Origin: Bacillota bacterium
Lineage (GTDB): Bacteria; Bacillota; Limnochordia; DTU087
Assembly: GCA_012518315.1 (NCBI GenBank)
Contig: JAAYSL010000162.1
Coordinates: forward strand, 1 to 37,690
Length of the DNA stretch: 37,690 bases
Reading direction: 5' to 3'
The position numbers and the translations under genes are program-made. The first letter of the stretch is position 1; every line of letters starts with the position of its first letter. This document shows positions 16,353 to 24,813 of this stretch, piece after piece. The notes under the pieces were generated by a model that did no database searches, was not told the DNA's origin, and worked only from the letters and a program-made list of their open reading frames with translations.

Positions 16353-17678
16353 CTATTCCTTCACCACTCGAATAGTCTTGCTTTTGGGGCGCCGAATACT
16401 TTCCACTAGCTCAAACGCGCAAGGGACTCCTACTGAGAATTCCATTTGACTGGCTAGCCGTTCAGCTAATCCTGGGCTCTTTTCCACCCCAGGAGCTATT
16501 TCCACTCGCACCTTAAGGGTACTGGCCCCCGGTGGAACCACAAATTCGTACCAATTACCTACCTCTGGCAACCTCATCAGGAATTCCTCAAGGTAAAAGG
16601 GAGAGAACTCTACTTGACCGATCTTGACCTGGTCAACTTGTCGGCCCCGCAAGAATAGGCGGGGAAGGGCCACACCACAAGTACAGATATCTGGATCGGT
16701 ATACCCTAGATCCTGTGTCCGGTAGCGGATTAAGGGTGTATCCCAACGCAAAAGGCAAGTAACAACGATCTCGCCAATCTCACCTGGCTCCAGTACCCGA
16801 TCTGTACTGGGATCAACTATCTCCACCAGGACATGGGACATGGGGATATGGTAGCCCCGGTGGTGATCACACTCGACACCCATGCCCCCACCTTCTAGGG
16901 AGCCATAGTAGAAATTGGCCTTCGTGCCCCAGATGCGCTCAACTCGCTCTCTAAAGGCAAAGGAACAGCCCTCTCCTGTGAGCCAGACACGCCTCAGGGG
17001 TAAAGTCCCAAGGTCAAAACCGATGGATACAGCCGCTTCTGCCAAGGCCATGGAGTAGGAAGGTGTGGTTATGATAATGGTCGGTTTTAGATCTTGCATC
17101 ACCCGCACCGTTTTCTCCGGAGTGGAATAAGCCCCAGCCTTACCTGCTGGAATTACCGTTGCCCGACACCCAGACATGAAAACCTTATGAAAAGCAAGGC
17201 CCGAAGAGCTCATCTCATAGGGTAAGGCATTTAGACAGATATCCCCCGGCCGGACATCTACCAGGTAAGGTAGAGCCGGGGTCAGCTCATTTAGGTAGAA
17301 ATCCTGCCAAGTCCAAGGGACATAGATCTCCTTTCCACTGGTAGTCCCGGTAGCCACATGCACCAAAGCAATATCGTCTTTAAAACAGGCGAGGGTGATC
17401 CATGGATCCTGTCGCAGCTCATCTTTAGTTGTGAAAGGGAGTCTGCTTACATCCTCGAGTTCCTCAATATCCTCGGGGACAACTTGAGCAGCCATCAGCT
17501 TCGCCCGATAGAATTCTGAGCGCCGAAAGGCTCTAGTGACTACCATACCTAATGCTTCCAGCTGAAAGGCTCTTAGTTTCTCTAGGGACATGTTCTCAAC
17601 GGTAGCATCAGGCTCAAAGTATTTCTCTAACAGTGGTGGTTTTTCCATTCTTCGCAGCTGATCGAAAAAGCTAGACAT
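16353..17678 (-). CDS. PaaK-like adenylate-forming ligase 2
   Basis: This 441-residue protein is of the phenylacetate-CoA ligase-like family and is clearly different from ligase 1. The phosphate loop reads ATGTTSGKE (109-117), the YGxTE region is YYGSLEGGG (257-265), and the ribose Asp is Asp323 in RYRTQDLG. CTCG (332-335) precedes PRLFLRGRQ. The C-terminal lid is complete and ends RRPKSKTIRVVKE, with candidate catalytic lysines. It would activate a carboxylic acid as acyl-AMP and perhaps CoA thioester. Two ligases in one cluster suggest two different acids, or activation and condensation by separate enzymes. It follows the repeat protein by 54 bases and has a GGTGAG SD. Confidence 0.87.
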   Translation of the reverse strand: MSSFFDQLRRMEKPPLLEKYFEPDATVENMSLEKLRAFQLEALGMVVTRAFRRSEFYRAKLMAAQVVPEDIEELEDVSRLPFTTKDELRQDPWITLACFKDDIALVHVATGTTSGKEIYVPWTWQDFYLNELTPALPYLVDVRPGDICLNALPYEMSSSGLAFHKVFMSGCRATVIPAGKAGAYSTPEKTVRVMQDLKPTIIITTPSYSMALAEAAVSIGFDLGTLPLRRVWLTGEGCSFAFRERVERIWGTKANFYYGSLEGGGMGVECDHHRGYHIPMSHVLVEIVDPSTDRVLEPGEIGEIVVTCLLRWDTPLIRYRTQDLGYTDPDICTCGVALPRLFLRGRQVDQVKIGQVEFSPFYLEEFLMRLPEVGNWYEFVVPPGASTLKVRVEIAPGVEKSPGLAERLASQMEFSVGVPCAFELVESIRRPKSKTIRVVKE

Positions 17679-17732
17679 ATCTTCTCACCATCCCAAATCA
17701 AATTGTCTTGTGGCACACTCTATCGACATTGA

Positions 17733-19454
17733 TCAAGGATTAATCTCCTGGGCTACAGCATCTGCCTTTGTGGCTTCTCCAATTCGCCGATAAGCCGTCT
17801 CGAGATCAAGCAGCATGGTAGCAAATTCAGCAGGAGTTAGAACTTCCGCTTTCTTCTTGTTCGTTCTGGCACCTTGATACCATTGCTTGACAAACTCAAA
17901 GTCTTCCACAGCTATAGTGGTCAGGTGAAAGAGGGGTTCAGGCAAGCTATAGCATAGATATCCTCTCAAGAGTCTGATTGTCGGGTTTTTCGGTCGCCGC
18001 CTGAGCGCATTGTTGATTAGCATTAACCCTTGAACTGCATTACCGAACATAGTGGATGAGTTCCGGGAGCAGCGACCAGTTAGAGCCACAGCACTACCAT
18101 AGTAGGCCTCGATCAATGGATCTTTAGGGTTAAGCTGATGTGCTTTTTCCAGGCATGCCCGGGCTGCTTCGGCAGCTTGTGGATCATCATCTATGGCCTG
18201 ATTGTGTAGACGAATACCCAATTGGAGCAAATCAGGTAGAGCCTCAACCTGGGGCAAAGCTATAGGCTCTTTGGGCAAAGCCTTATCCAACTGAGTCCTG
18301 ATTGTTTGGGCATAGGGAGAATTCGAATCCAGGGTCAAAAGCCGTTCCCAGGTATCCTTAGCCTCTAGCAACATCCCTAGCCGTAGATACGAATCGCCTA
18401 GACAATAAAGGATCTTTCGATACTCCCCGGCATCGATCTCTGTGCTACCAGACTCATATTGGGAAGCTAGGTAGGTGAGATCGGTGATAGCCGTAGTTGT
18501 GCGAAAAAAGAACTGTTCCGGCAGCCGGTAACTATGGGCGGCCCTGATGCGGCGAAGCTCAATGCTTGTCGGATCCTTACGAATCGCCTCTTCCATCATG
18601 GCAATAGCCTGTATGGCCTGGGAGAACATGGTTCCCCCCTCAGGGGCATAGCGACCCATTAGGGAAAGACTGCTACTATACAAACCTGTAATGGTGGGAT
18701 CCTCCGACCAAGTACTATGGGCTTCACTGAAGATTTCGTGGGCTTTTTGGGCCGCGGCCACATCACCCGCTTCACCTAGATGCAATAACCGCTTGCCTTC
18801 TTTAAGCACAGCATCCCGCCGGGCAACCTCCACCGGCTCCTCTTCGAAACCCTCGATTTCAATCCCCTCTGCCCTCAAGGCTCTTTGCACAGTCCTATTC
18901 GGCCCTAAGGCAGCCAATCGATGCCATGTAGCTAAAGCTGCTCCTTCATTGCCAATATTCATATGGGCTTTACCGAGGTCGAAAAGTAGTCGCCAGTAAA
19001 GCTCCTGGGCGAACACACTATTGTCTTTTTCATACTGAGCAATGAGAAAACTAAAATCGTTTATGGCCACTTGTGTCCGATGGAAATACACCTCCGGCAG
19101 CCGGTAATTCACATAGGCTCTGACGATGCGGACAGTGACCTCTTCCTGATGGGCATCGACGACCTCGTCAAGGAGCTTGATTCCCTGTAGCACTCTGGCA
19201 AACCGCTCCTGGGGATCGATACTATCCCGACCGACAAGTGCAAGTGAGCTGCCATAGTAAGCCTCGGCTTCAGGGCTTTCTGGGCGAAGTTGCCGTGCCC
19301 TTTCCAGCCAACCTATAGCCAGCTTTGTAGCGGTCTTTTCCCCCCGAACTGCGAGATTGTGAAACTCTATGCCCTTAGCCAATGCTTCATCGAAAGGTAT
19401 GTCTTCATTTATTTCCAGTAAGGCCAACTCAGTACTGCTATGATTGTAAGTCAC
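17733..19454 (-). CDS. Triplicated ~190-residue helical-repeat protein, first gene of the biosynthetic block
   Basis: This 573-residue protein has no signal peptide or membrane span. It consists of three copies of a ~190-residue helical module. Each contains a TPR-like start (YYGSSLALVGR, YSSSLSLMGR, YYGSAVALTGR), a long helix ending in a mark with LPE at 119-121, 311-313 and 504-506 (YRLPEVYFHRT, YRLPEQFFFRT, YSLPEPLFHLT), then a D-F/L-x-F/Y helix and a second TPR-like pair. The spacing of 192 and 193 residues shows internal triplication. I do not recognise a named family. It may scaffold or bind a partner. The start is GTG 19454 with a GGGGGAG SD 5 bases away. It heads the same-strand train of ligases and aldolase. 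Confidence 0.82.
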   Translation of the reverse strand: MTYNHSSTELALLEINEDIPFDEALAKGIEFHNLAVRGEKTATKLAIGWLERARQLRPESPEAEAYYGSSLALVGRDSIDPQERFARVLQGIKLLDEVVDAHQEEVTVRIVRAYVNYRLPEVYFHRTQVAINDFSFLIAQYEKDNSVFAQELYWRLLFDLGKAHMNIGNEGAALATWHRLAALGPNRTVQRALRAEGIEIEGFEEEPVEVARRDAVLKEGKRLLHLGEAGDVAAAQKAHEIFSEAHSTWSEDPTITGLYSSSLSLMGRYAPEGGTMFSQAIQAIAMMEEAIRKDPTSIELRRIRAAHSYRLPEQFFFRTTTAITDLTYLASQYESGSTEIDAGEYRKILYCLGDSYLRLGMLLEAKDTWERLLTLDSNSPYAQTIRTQLDKALPKEPIALPQVEALPDLLQLGIRLHNQAIDDDPQAAEAARACLEKAHQLNPKDPLIEAYYGSAVALTGRCSRNSSTMFGNAVQGLMLINNALRRRPKNPTIRLLRGYLCYSLPEPLFHLTTIAVEDFEFVKQWYQGARTNKKKAEVLTPAEFATMLLDLETAYRRIGEATKADAVAQEINP

Positions 19455-19522
19455 CTATTCTCCCCCCTCACCGGTGCGTACTGACTCTTCTACCAATATT
19501 GGCAGACACATTTCAGATTCAA

Positions 19523-19537
19523 TCACATGCTATGTGA
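19523..19537. promoter_or_regulatory. TCACAT-GCT-ATGTGA palindrome upstream of the biosynthetic block
   Basis: A perfect 6-3-6 inverted repeat lies about 69 bases upstream of the GTG start of the repeat protein. It is the only clear palindrome in this intergenic region and could be an operator. No convincing sigma-A promoter was identified next to it. Confidence 0.35.
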
Positions 19538-19702
19538 CCGCTGGTCTAGTAGAAATGCGCCTTCTATCCCAAACCGAGACTAAGACGTGATTTGAGATTG
19601 GCTTCCCTAATGGGCGAAAATGAAAGTGATATCCCATAGCCAGTTCGATGACAAGTAATATGCTGTAGTGGAAACAGTGTCAGAGAAAGGGGGTACAGAT
19701 GG

Positions 19703-19891
19703 ATGCCAAGGAATATTCAATTACTGTCACAGGCGTTTATGACGAAAATGCAGAGTATGGGACAGTCCCGTCCTGACCCACAGGCTATCGGAGCTGCAGT
19801 ACAGGAGTTTGTGGCAGGCTGCATGCAGGCAGTATCCCAACCCGGAGACAAGGGTAAAGAGCGACGTAGGGCTAGACGGGTTCGAGACTAA
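19703..19891 (+). CDS. Small hypothetical protein (62 aa)
   Basis: A 62-codon frame begins at ATG 19703 after AAAGGGGG (9 bases away). An overlapping ATG at 19699 gives only 25 codons. The product has a Gln/Met-rich helical first part and a strongly basic tail (KGKERRRARRVRD), suggesting nucleic-acid or membrane-surface binding if real. It lies alone between divergent and opposing transcripts. It may be a genuine small gene or chance. Confidence 0.4.
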   Translation: MPRNIQLLSQAFMTKMQSMGQSRPDPQAIGAAVQEFVAGCMQAVSQPGDKGKERRRARRVRD

Positions 19892-19918
19892 TCGACAAAT
19901 AGCCCGGGTCAAATAGTG

Positions 19919-19954
19919 AGGCCGCACCCGTATCTTGTTAATCGGGCACGGCCT
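19919..19954 (-). terminator. Hairpin downstream of the alpha-mannosidase (minus strand)
   Basis: On the minus strand AGGCCGTGCCCG pairs along 12 positions with CGGGTGCGGCCT, including two G-U pairs; on the plus strand these are two mismatches. The following T-tract is poor (CACTATTTG). It lies about 85 bases after the mannosidase stop. Confidence 0.5.
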
Positions 19955-20039
19955 TGTCTTGATCTTGCCAGGCTAGTACCGATAAATCAGTGCTGCGACT
20001 GGCAAGTTACTAATCCACAGCTGGCTCTAATAAGCGAGT

Positions 20040-22844
20040 CTAGTCAAATACCAGCTTGATATTGGCGATACTGGCTGCCTCCACCTTAAAGGAGACTCGG
20101 TTCTTCTTAGCTTCTGGTCTAGACACATCTGAAAGCACATTCTCATTGATGTCTACCAACACCGCTTCTCGAATCTCACGGCAGAAAGCGAGGGTAACCT
20201 CTGTATCCTGGCCTTCTGTCTCGTATAAGCGAATGAGCATCTCTTTGCCATCTGCCTCTTCTGGTACCTTAACAGCAGAGATTGCCACAGTCCCCGCTTC
20301 CAAAGTGATGAATCCATGGGTCAGAGGCCAGGTTCCAGCTTTGGGCCTGGTGGATAGTACTGTTAGGGAATGGTTATAGTCATAGCCCAACTGTATGAGC
20401 TCTTGGTTGGTTGTGGGACTCGTCACACATAAAGCTAGTCGAAACTCGTGGATACCCAGCTCTGGATAGGGATCAGGATCATAGGAGCTGCGGATAAGAC
20501 TTACCGCAAGGGAATTGTCGTAGCCACGGAAACCATACTTTGAATCTGTAACCAGCATCAACTGGCTCTCTTCCTCCCCTTTTGCTAGCCCGAACATCCA
20601 GCTATTGGCCGGTACATCCATATCCATGGGCTGTCTTTTGATAGTACCAAAGGGTACATCGTACTGGTAGGCATCACATTCATAGGCCACAGGAGCATAG
20701 AAATTCAACTGCGGTATGCTTTCGCCCCGCTGACCCCGTTCCTGCCAGTCACACCTGACATCATAGTTAAGCAGTCGACTGCTCTTATCCAAAGAGATGG
20801 TAACATCTAGCTGGGAATCACCGAATTTGACCCTGTAGGCTAGACTTTGACGTAATTCTCCCTGCCGAAAATCAAGAATCTTCACGTCCTTGACCAAATC
20901 CTCTGTGGTCATATGCCTGCCTACCCGCCAAGAAGTCATCCCCATCCGAGGATCTTCACTAATCAAGCGGAAAATGCCAGCCGGACGCTGACAGCACACA
21001 AGCTCCTCATCGGTAGACTTATCCTGTAAGGAAATTAGTGCGCAAGTCTTGGTGTCTAGTACCGCTTTGATTAGTTCATTTTCAAGGACGAAACAAACTG
21101 GTTCTTCTATCCTGGGATCCCGAGGGTACCGGATGGGTATCTCAAATTCATCTGTCTCATCGAGAACATAAGTAGAATAACCATAGGCGGGTACCGCTAC
21201 CTCCATCAACAACCGTACATAGGCATGACCCCAATACTGGTTAACGCCATGATCTAGCAGTTGATGGCTCACCAAGTTGCCTTGGGCATCCTTGCAGATT
21301 AGCCGCTCAAGATCGCCATTCCAATCCCAAACGACCACCTCAACCAATTCCCGCCTTTGCCTTTGGGAGGGGTTAAATACATGAAATATGCGGCCTTTAC
21401 CTGCTCCCCGGGAGGTTTGGGATATCCTAAAGCGTTCCACCCCAAAGCCCACTCCGGCACCTTCGGAGATGGTGTCCTTAATGTCCTCAAAGGGAATGAG
21501 GGGAGCAGTATCGATCTCCGCCACTAACTTCTCCAGTGCCAACTTCTTATTGGCTCCGGCTATAGCCATAGTCTCCTGGAAAAGCCCCCGGGCATGTTCC
21601 CTTGTGTCAACTACACCAGAGCCTGGGATAATATCATGGAACTGGTTAAAAAGCACATTGCGCCAGCCTTCGAAGAACTGATCATGGCAATACTGCCAAT
21701 CGGTGTTAATGGTAGCTAAAGTCCCAAAGGCTTCCGCTTCATTCAAAGCTGCCTCACCTATCCGATTTGCCGCCTTGATCCGAGTCTGGCTTGTATAACA
21801 GCCTGTAAAGACGAAGTTGCGCTCACCATGTACTTCCGGTAATGTGTCCTGAATCTCTTCTACTTCCCTAAAGAACTCTCGGAAGGTGCCAAATTCTATC
21901 CTCGGAAATACTGGCCAGGTATTCATATCGATCAGCTTTTCCAGATCCCGACGGGTAGGGCCACCTCCATGATCACCGACACCATAGACCTTGAGGGTGC
22001 AGTTAATTCCATGCTTGTGGCAAAACTCCGGTACATGCAGCGCCAAATCTGAGTTAATGTAGCCAAGATACCAGAAAGGCTCCCGATAAACGATAACCGA
22101 GCGGCCCGATGGTGCTACCCACCTTTGCAGGTAGTATCCCTCATCTCCTCGGCAATGGTAGTAATACTTGACACCACCCCGAGCCAAGACTTCGGGAACG
22201 TTGAGACTATGTCCGAAAGTATCTGGTTCAAAGTCTAGTTCCAGCGACTCAGGCTTTATGTCAAGCAGCTTAGAGAGATATCGCTTTGTATAAAGGATAT
22301 GGCGGGCCATGCTTTCCCCGTTAGGTATGTTCTTATCGGCTTCAACCCAAGTAGTAGCAGTAACTTCCCAGCGCCCCTCTTTTACCCGAGCCTTGATTTC
22401 CTCCAGCATCTCCTGCCCATAATCTTCTACGATCTTATACACCGATGCTTGGGACTGGGAAAACCTAAACTCCGGGTATTCTTCCATCAGATCCAGCATG
22501 GTTCGGAATGTATCGAGGGTGATAGCAACTGTCTCATCCCATCGCCACATCCAATTCATATCGATATGGGCGTGGGCAGCGCAGATAACTCGGTAGGACT
22601 TGGCCCTATTGGAAAGCTCACTCAGCTTGGTCTCAGCCTCCTGGCCGACACTAGCTGTGATAGTGCCGGCCTTCTCTAGCTCGGCCAAGAGGAATTCTAG
22701 CACCGAATCAATCAGCTGATCATGGCGACCAGCATCAACCCGTGACAGCCTGTAAGCATATTGGAGCTGCGCGACGATCCGTTCTGCCCAATAATTCCCT
22801 GTCTTTGCCTTTTCCGCCAGAGCAAGTCGAGCTTCTATGGTCAA
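20040..22844 (-). CDS. Alpha-mannosidase, glycoside hydrolase family 38
   Basis: This protein of about 934 residues should release alpha-linked mannose from oligosaccharides or glycans. The GH38 catalytic domain shows AAHAHIDMNWMWRWDET (metal ligands near His91/His93 and Asp95), ELDFEPDTFGHS with the nucleophile at about Asp208, and GVGDHGGGPTRRD, followed by the mid-domain and a beta-rich C-terminus. The frame is open 98 codons further upstream, but that part has no family likeness. I place the start at TTG 22844, where AGAAGGGGG lies 9 bases away and the protein begins MTIEARLALAEK. No signal peptide is seen, so it is probably cytoplasmic. No transporter adjoins it. Confidence 0.9.
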   Translation of the reverse strand: MTIEARLALAEKAKTGNYWAERIVAQLQYAYRLSRVDAGRHDQLIDSVLEFLLAELEKAGTITASVGQEAETKLSELSNRAKSYRVICAAHAHIDMNWMWRWDETVAITLDTFRTMLDLMEEYPEFRFSQSQASVYKIVEDYGQEMLEEIKARVKEGRWEVTATTWVEADKNIPNGESMARHILYTKRYLSKLLDIKPESLELDFEPDTFGHSLNVPEVLARGGVKYYYHCRGDEGYYLQRWVAPSGRSVIVYREPFWYLGYINSDLALHVPEFCHKHGINCTLKVYGVGDHGGGPTRRDLEKLIDMNTWPVFPRIEFGTFREFFREVEEIQDTLPEVHGERNFVFTGCYTSQTRIKAANRIGEAALNEAEAFGTLATINTDWQYCHDQFFEGWRNVLFNQFHDIIPGSGVVDTREHARGLFQETMAIAGANKKLALEKLVAEIDTAPLIPFEDIKDTISEGAGVGFGVERFRISQTSRGAGKGRIFHVFNPSQRQRRELVEVVVWDWNGDLERLICKDAQGNLVSHQLLDHGVNQYWGHAYVRLLMEVAVPAYGYSTYVLDETDEFEIPIRYPRDPRIEEPVCFVLENELIKAVLDTKTCALISLQDKSTDEELVCCQRPAGIFRLISEDPRMGMTSWRVGRHMTTEDLVKDVKILDFRQGELRQSLAYRVKFGDSQLDVTISLDKSSRLLNYDVRCDWQERGQRGESIPQLNFYAPVAYECDAYQYDVPFGTIKRQPMDMDVPANSWMFGLAKGEEESQLMLVTDSKYGFRGYDNSLAVSLIRSSYDPDPYPELGIHEFRLALCVTSPTTNQELIQLGYDYNHSLTVLSTRPKAGTWPLTHGFITLEAGTVAISAVKVPEEADGKEMLIRLYETEGQDTEVTLAFCREIREAVLVDINENVLSDVSRPEAKKNRVSFKVEAASIANIKLVFD

Positions 22845-22995
22845 TTCCCATTTCCCCCTTCTAAATACAGATTTGATACATTCGCCAAAACCGTTCGACA
22901 CCCTCTTCTGCTTCACCTGCAAATATCCAGGCAATGCTCGAGGGATGGACGATTCACTACCTTGGATCCATGCTACTTGGCAACTTAAAATCCGA

Positions 22996-23025
22996 TTGAC
23001 AAATCCATATCTGAGTGGGTATACT
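22996..23025 (+). promoter_or_regulatory. Sigma-A promoter of the NifX/MinD operon
   Basis: TTGACA (22996-23001) and TATACT (23020-23025) are separated by 18 bases. Transcription would begin near 23032, giving a ~130-base leader before the NifX-like gene at 23161. Confidence 0.8.
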
Positions 23026-23028
23026 ACA

Positions 23029-23046
23029 AATGGGCATATGCCCATT
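23029..23046. promoter_or_regulatory. 18-bp perfect palindrome over the expected transcription start
   Basis: AATGGGCATATGCCCATT is a perfect 18-base palindrome starting 3 bases after the -10 element. A repressor bound here would block initiation. The cognate regulator is not in the window and I cannot name its family with confidence. Confidence 0.75.
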
Positions 23047-23160
23047 ATCCATTCTCTAGCATTTCGGCGCAGTAGTAGAAGCAAAGGCATTTCACATGTT
23101 TTGCCGTTGTTACGTCGAAGCAAGGCAGTAACTAACACTAGTTATGAGAGGACTGATCTA

Positions 23161-23880
23161 ATGAAGATCGCTATCTCTGCCAAAGGTCAAGGGCTAGATG
23201 CTGTGCTTGACCCCCGTTTTGGCCGTTCCCCCTATTTTGTGATTGTCGATACAACAGCTGGTACCATTGAAACCTTGACTAATGCCAACGCCACTGCCTC
23301 AGGTGGTGCCGGAATCCAGACTGCACAGTTCATCTCCAAGCAGGGTGTGGAGCTGGTTATTACTGGTAGCGTCGGCCCTAAAGCCACTCAAGTACTAGCT
23401 CAAGCGGGCATCGAGATTAATCATACCAAGGCTAATACGGTTAGTGAGGCTATCAAAGAATTGGACAGCCCCAATGGGGATGAGGAATTCCAGCCTACCA
23501 TCACCTCTTCTCCCCAAAACGCGATAAAGCCAACGGGCTCCTATTCGAAATTGGCTATTGCTACAGATGCTAATCTGGTTGCCCCACACTTCGGCCACTG
23601 CCCCACTTTCACCATCCTTACTGTCTCGGATAACCAGGTCAAAGCCAAAAAAAGCATTCCCAACCCCGGGCATAAACCAGGATTCTTGCCTAGGTATCTG
23701 GCCGATCTTGGGATAGATTGCATCATCACCGGTGGCATTGGTGGCAATGCCGAGGCCCTATTTGCCGAAAGGGGTATAAGGGTAATCGGCGGTGTACAGG
23801 GTCCTGTAGATGATGTGGTAGCCGCTCATCTTGCCGGTCGCTTGCAGCCCGGAGAGAGCCTGTGTGATCACGACATTTGA
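23161..23880 (+). CDS. Two-domain NifX/NifB-type dinitrogenase cofactor-biosynthesis-like protein
   Basis: This 239-residue protein is made of two tandem Di-Nitro_FeMo_Co domains. Domain 1 (about 1-105) begins MKIAISAKGQGLDAVLDPRFGRSPYF; domain 2 (about 125-232) has KLAIATDANLVAPHFGHCPTF. Each ends with a GVELVITGSVG or GIDCIITGGIG strand. Such single-domain proteins bind or carry metal-sulfur clusters and occur with MinD-type ATPases in ORP-like loci, not only with nitrogenase. The start is ATG 23161 behind GAGAGGA; the frame is open further upstream, but that crosses the promoter. It is the first gene of a three-gene unit, 54 bases before the first ATPase. A fused pair rather than one domain is less common. 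Confidence 0.88.
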   Translation: MKIAISAKGQGLDAVLDPRFGRSPYFVIVDTTAGTIETLTNANATASGGAGIQTAQFISKQGVELVITGSVGPKATQVLAQAGIEINHTKANTVSEAIKELDSPNGDEEFQPTITSSPQNAIKPTGSYSKLAIATDANLVAPHFGHCPTFTILTVSDNQVKAKKSIPNPGHKPGFLPRYLADLGIDCIITGGIGGNAEALFAERGIRVIGGVQGPVDDVVAAHLAGRLQPGESLCDHDI

Positions 23881-23934
23881 GCAAATCATTGAAACACTCC
23901 AGATGGAAATCCCAGACGGAAACGGGGATATAGT

Positions 23935-24813
23935 ATGCTAATAACTATTGCTAGTGGCAAGGGTGGGACTGGAAAGACTACAGTAGCAGTCAACCTGGCC
24001 CTTACACTTAAGGAACTATTGCCAGTTGTGTTACTAGATTGCGATGTAGAAGAACCCAATGTGCACCTTTTTCTGCAGCCGGTTGTCAATGAGTCGGAAA
24101 AGGTCATGACGACTGTGCCGAAGATCGATGGGAATAAGTGTGATGGGTGCGGCAAATGCAGCGAGTTTTGCGCCTTTAATGCCATTGCCATCGTCAAGGG
24201 CAAACCCATTACTTTCCCGGAGCTTTGCCACAGTTGTCGCGGATGTACTCTTGTCTGCCCAACGGGTGCCATTACTGAGACTCCTAGACAGATTGGACTT
24301 GTGGAAAAGGGAACTTGGTCTGTCATCAAGACCGCCAAGGGAACACTCAAGATCGGCAGCCCCCTGGCACCCATGGTCGTAGATGCCGTCCGGAATACCG
24401 CGCCACTACATCACGGGGATCAGGCGGTGATCATCGATGCATCCCCTGGTACCAGCTGTGCAGTGGTAGCTGCTGCCAAGGATACTGATTTTTGTCTCCT
24501 GGTCACTGAGCCTACCCCTTTCGGGCTTAATGACCTTACTTTAGCGGTGGAACTAGCCAAAAAACTAGGATTGCCCCACGGAGTGGTAATCAATCGGGCG
24601 GGATTGGGTGATCACAGTGTCTATGATTACTGCCATGAGGCCGATATCCCCATCTTGATGGAGATCCCTTTTGATACCAAATACGCTGCCTGTTACGCTC
24701 GGGGTGGTCGGCTAGTGGAGGAATTCCCCGACCTTAGCGATAGATTTCTTAAGCTTTGGGATGTAATCCAACACCACGCCAAGAGACACCAGCGAGAGGA
24801 GCCGAAAACATGA
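23935..24813 (+). CDS. MinD/Mrp-type ATPase with inserted 2[4Fe-4S] ferredoxin domain (first)
   Basis: This 292-residue P-loop ATPase has the deviant Walker A SGKGGTGKTT (residues 7-16) and LLDCDVEEPN. A ferredoxin-like insert (about 63-105) carries CDGCGKCSEFC and CHSCRGCTLVCP. The second half has IIDASPGTSC, VTEPTPFG and VINRAG as in the Mrp/NBP35/MinD group. It probably moves or inserts Fe-S or mixed-metal clusters with its partner ATPase and the NifX-like protein. The arrangement recalls the Desulfovibrio ORP locus. Its stop overlaps the next start by ATGA, which implies close translational coupling and suggests a heterodimer. Confidence 0.92.
   Translation: MLITIASGKGGTGKTTVAVNLALTLKELLPVVLLDCDVEEPNVHLFLQPVVNESEKVMTTVPKIDGNKCDGCGKCSEFCAFNAIAIVKGKPITFPELCHSCRGCTLVCPTGAITETPRQIGLVEKGTWSVIKTAKGTLKIGSPLAPMVVDAVRNTAPLHHGDQAVIIDASPGTSCAVVAAAKDTDFCLLVTEPTPFGLNDLTLAVELAKKLGLPHGVVINRAGLGDHSVYDYCHEADIPILMEIPFDTKYAACYARGGRLVEEFPDLSDRFLKLWDVIQHHAKRHQREEPKT

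Noticed and set aside
22845-23138. 98-codon N-terminal extension of the alpha-mannosidase frame
   Set aside because: It shows no GH38 likeness, runs across the divergent promoter and palindrome, and a TTG with a strong SD at 22844 explains the true start.
22837-23160. N-terminal extension of the NifX-like protein
   Set aside because: It crosses the promoter and operator; the domain begins at ATG 23161, which has an SD.
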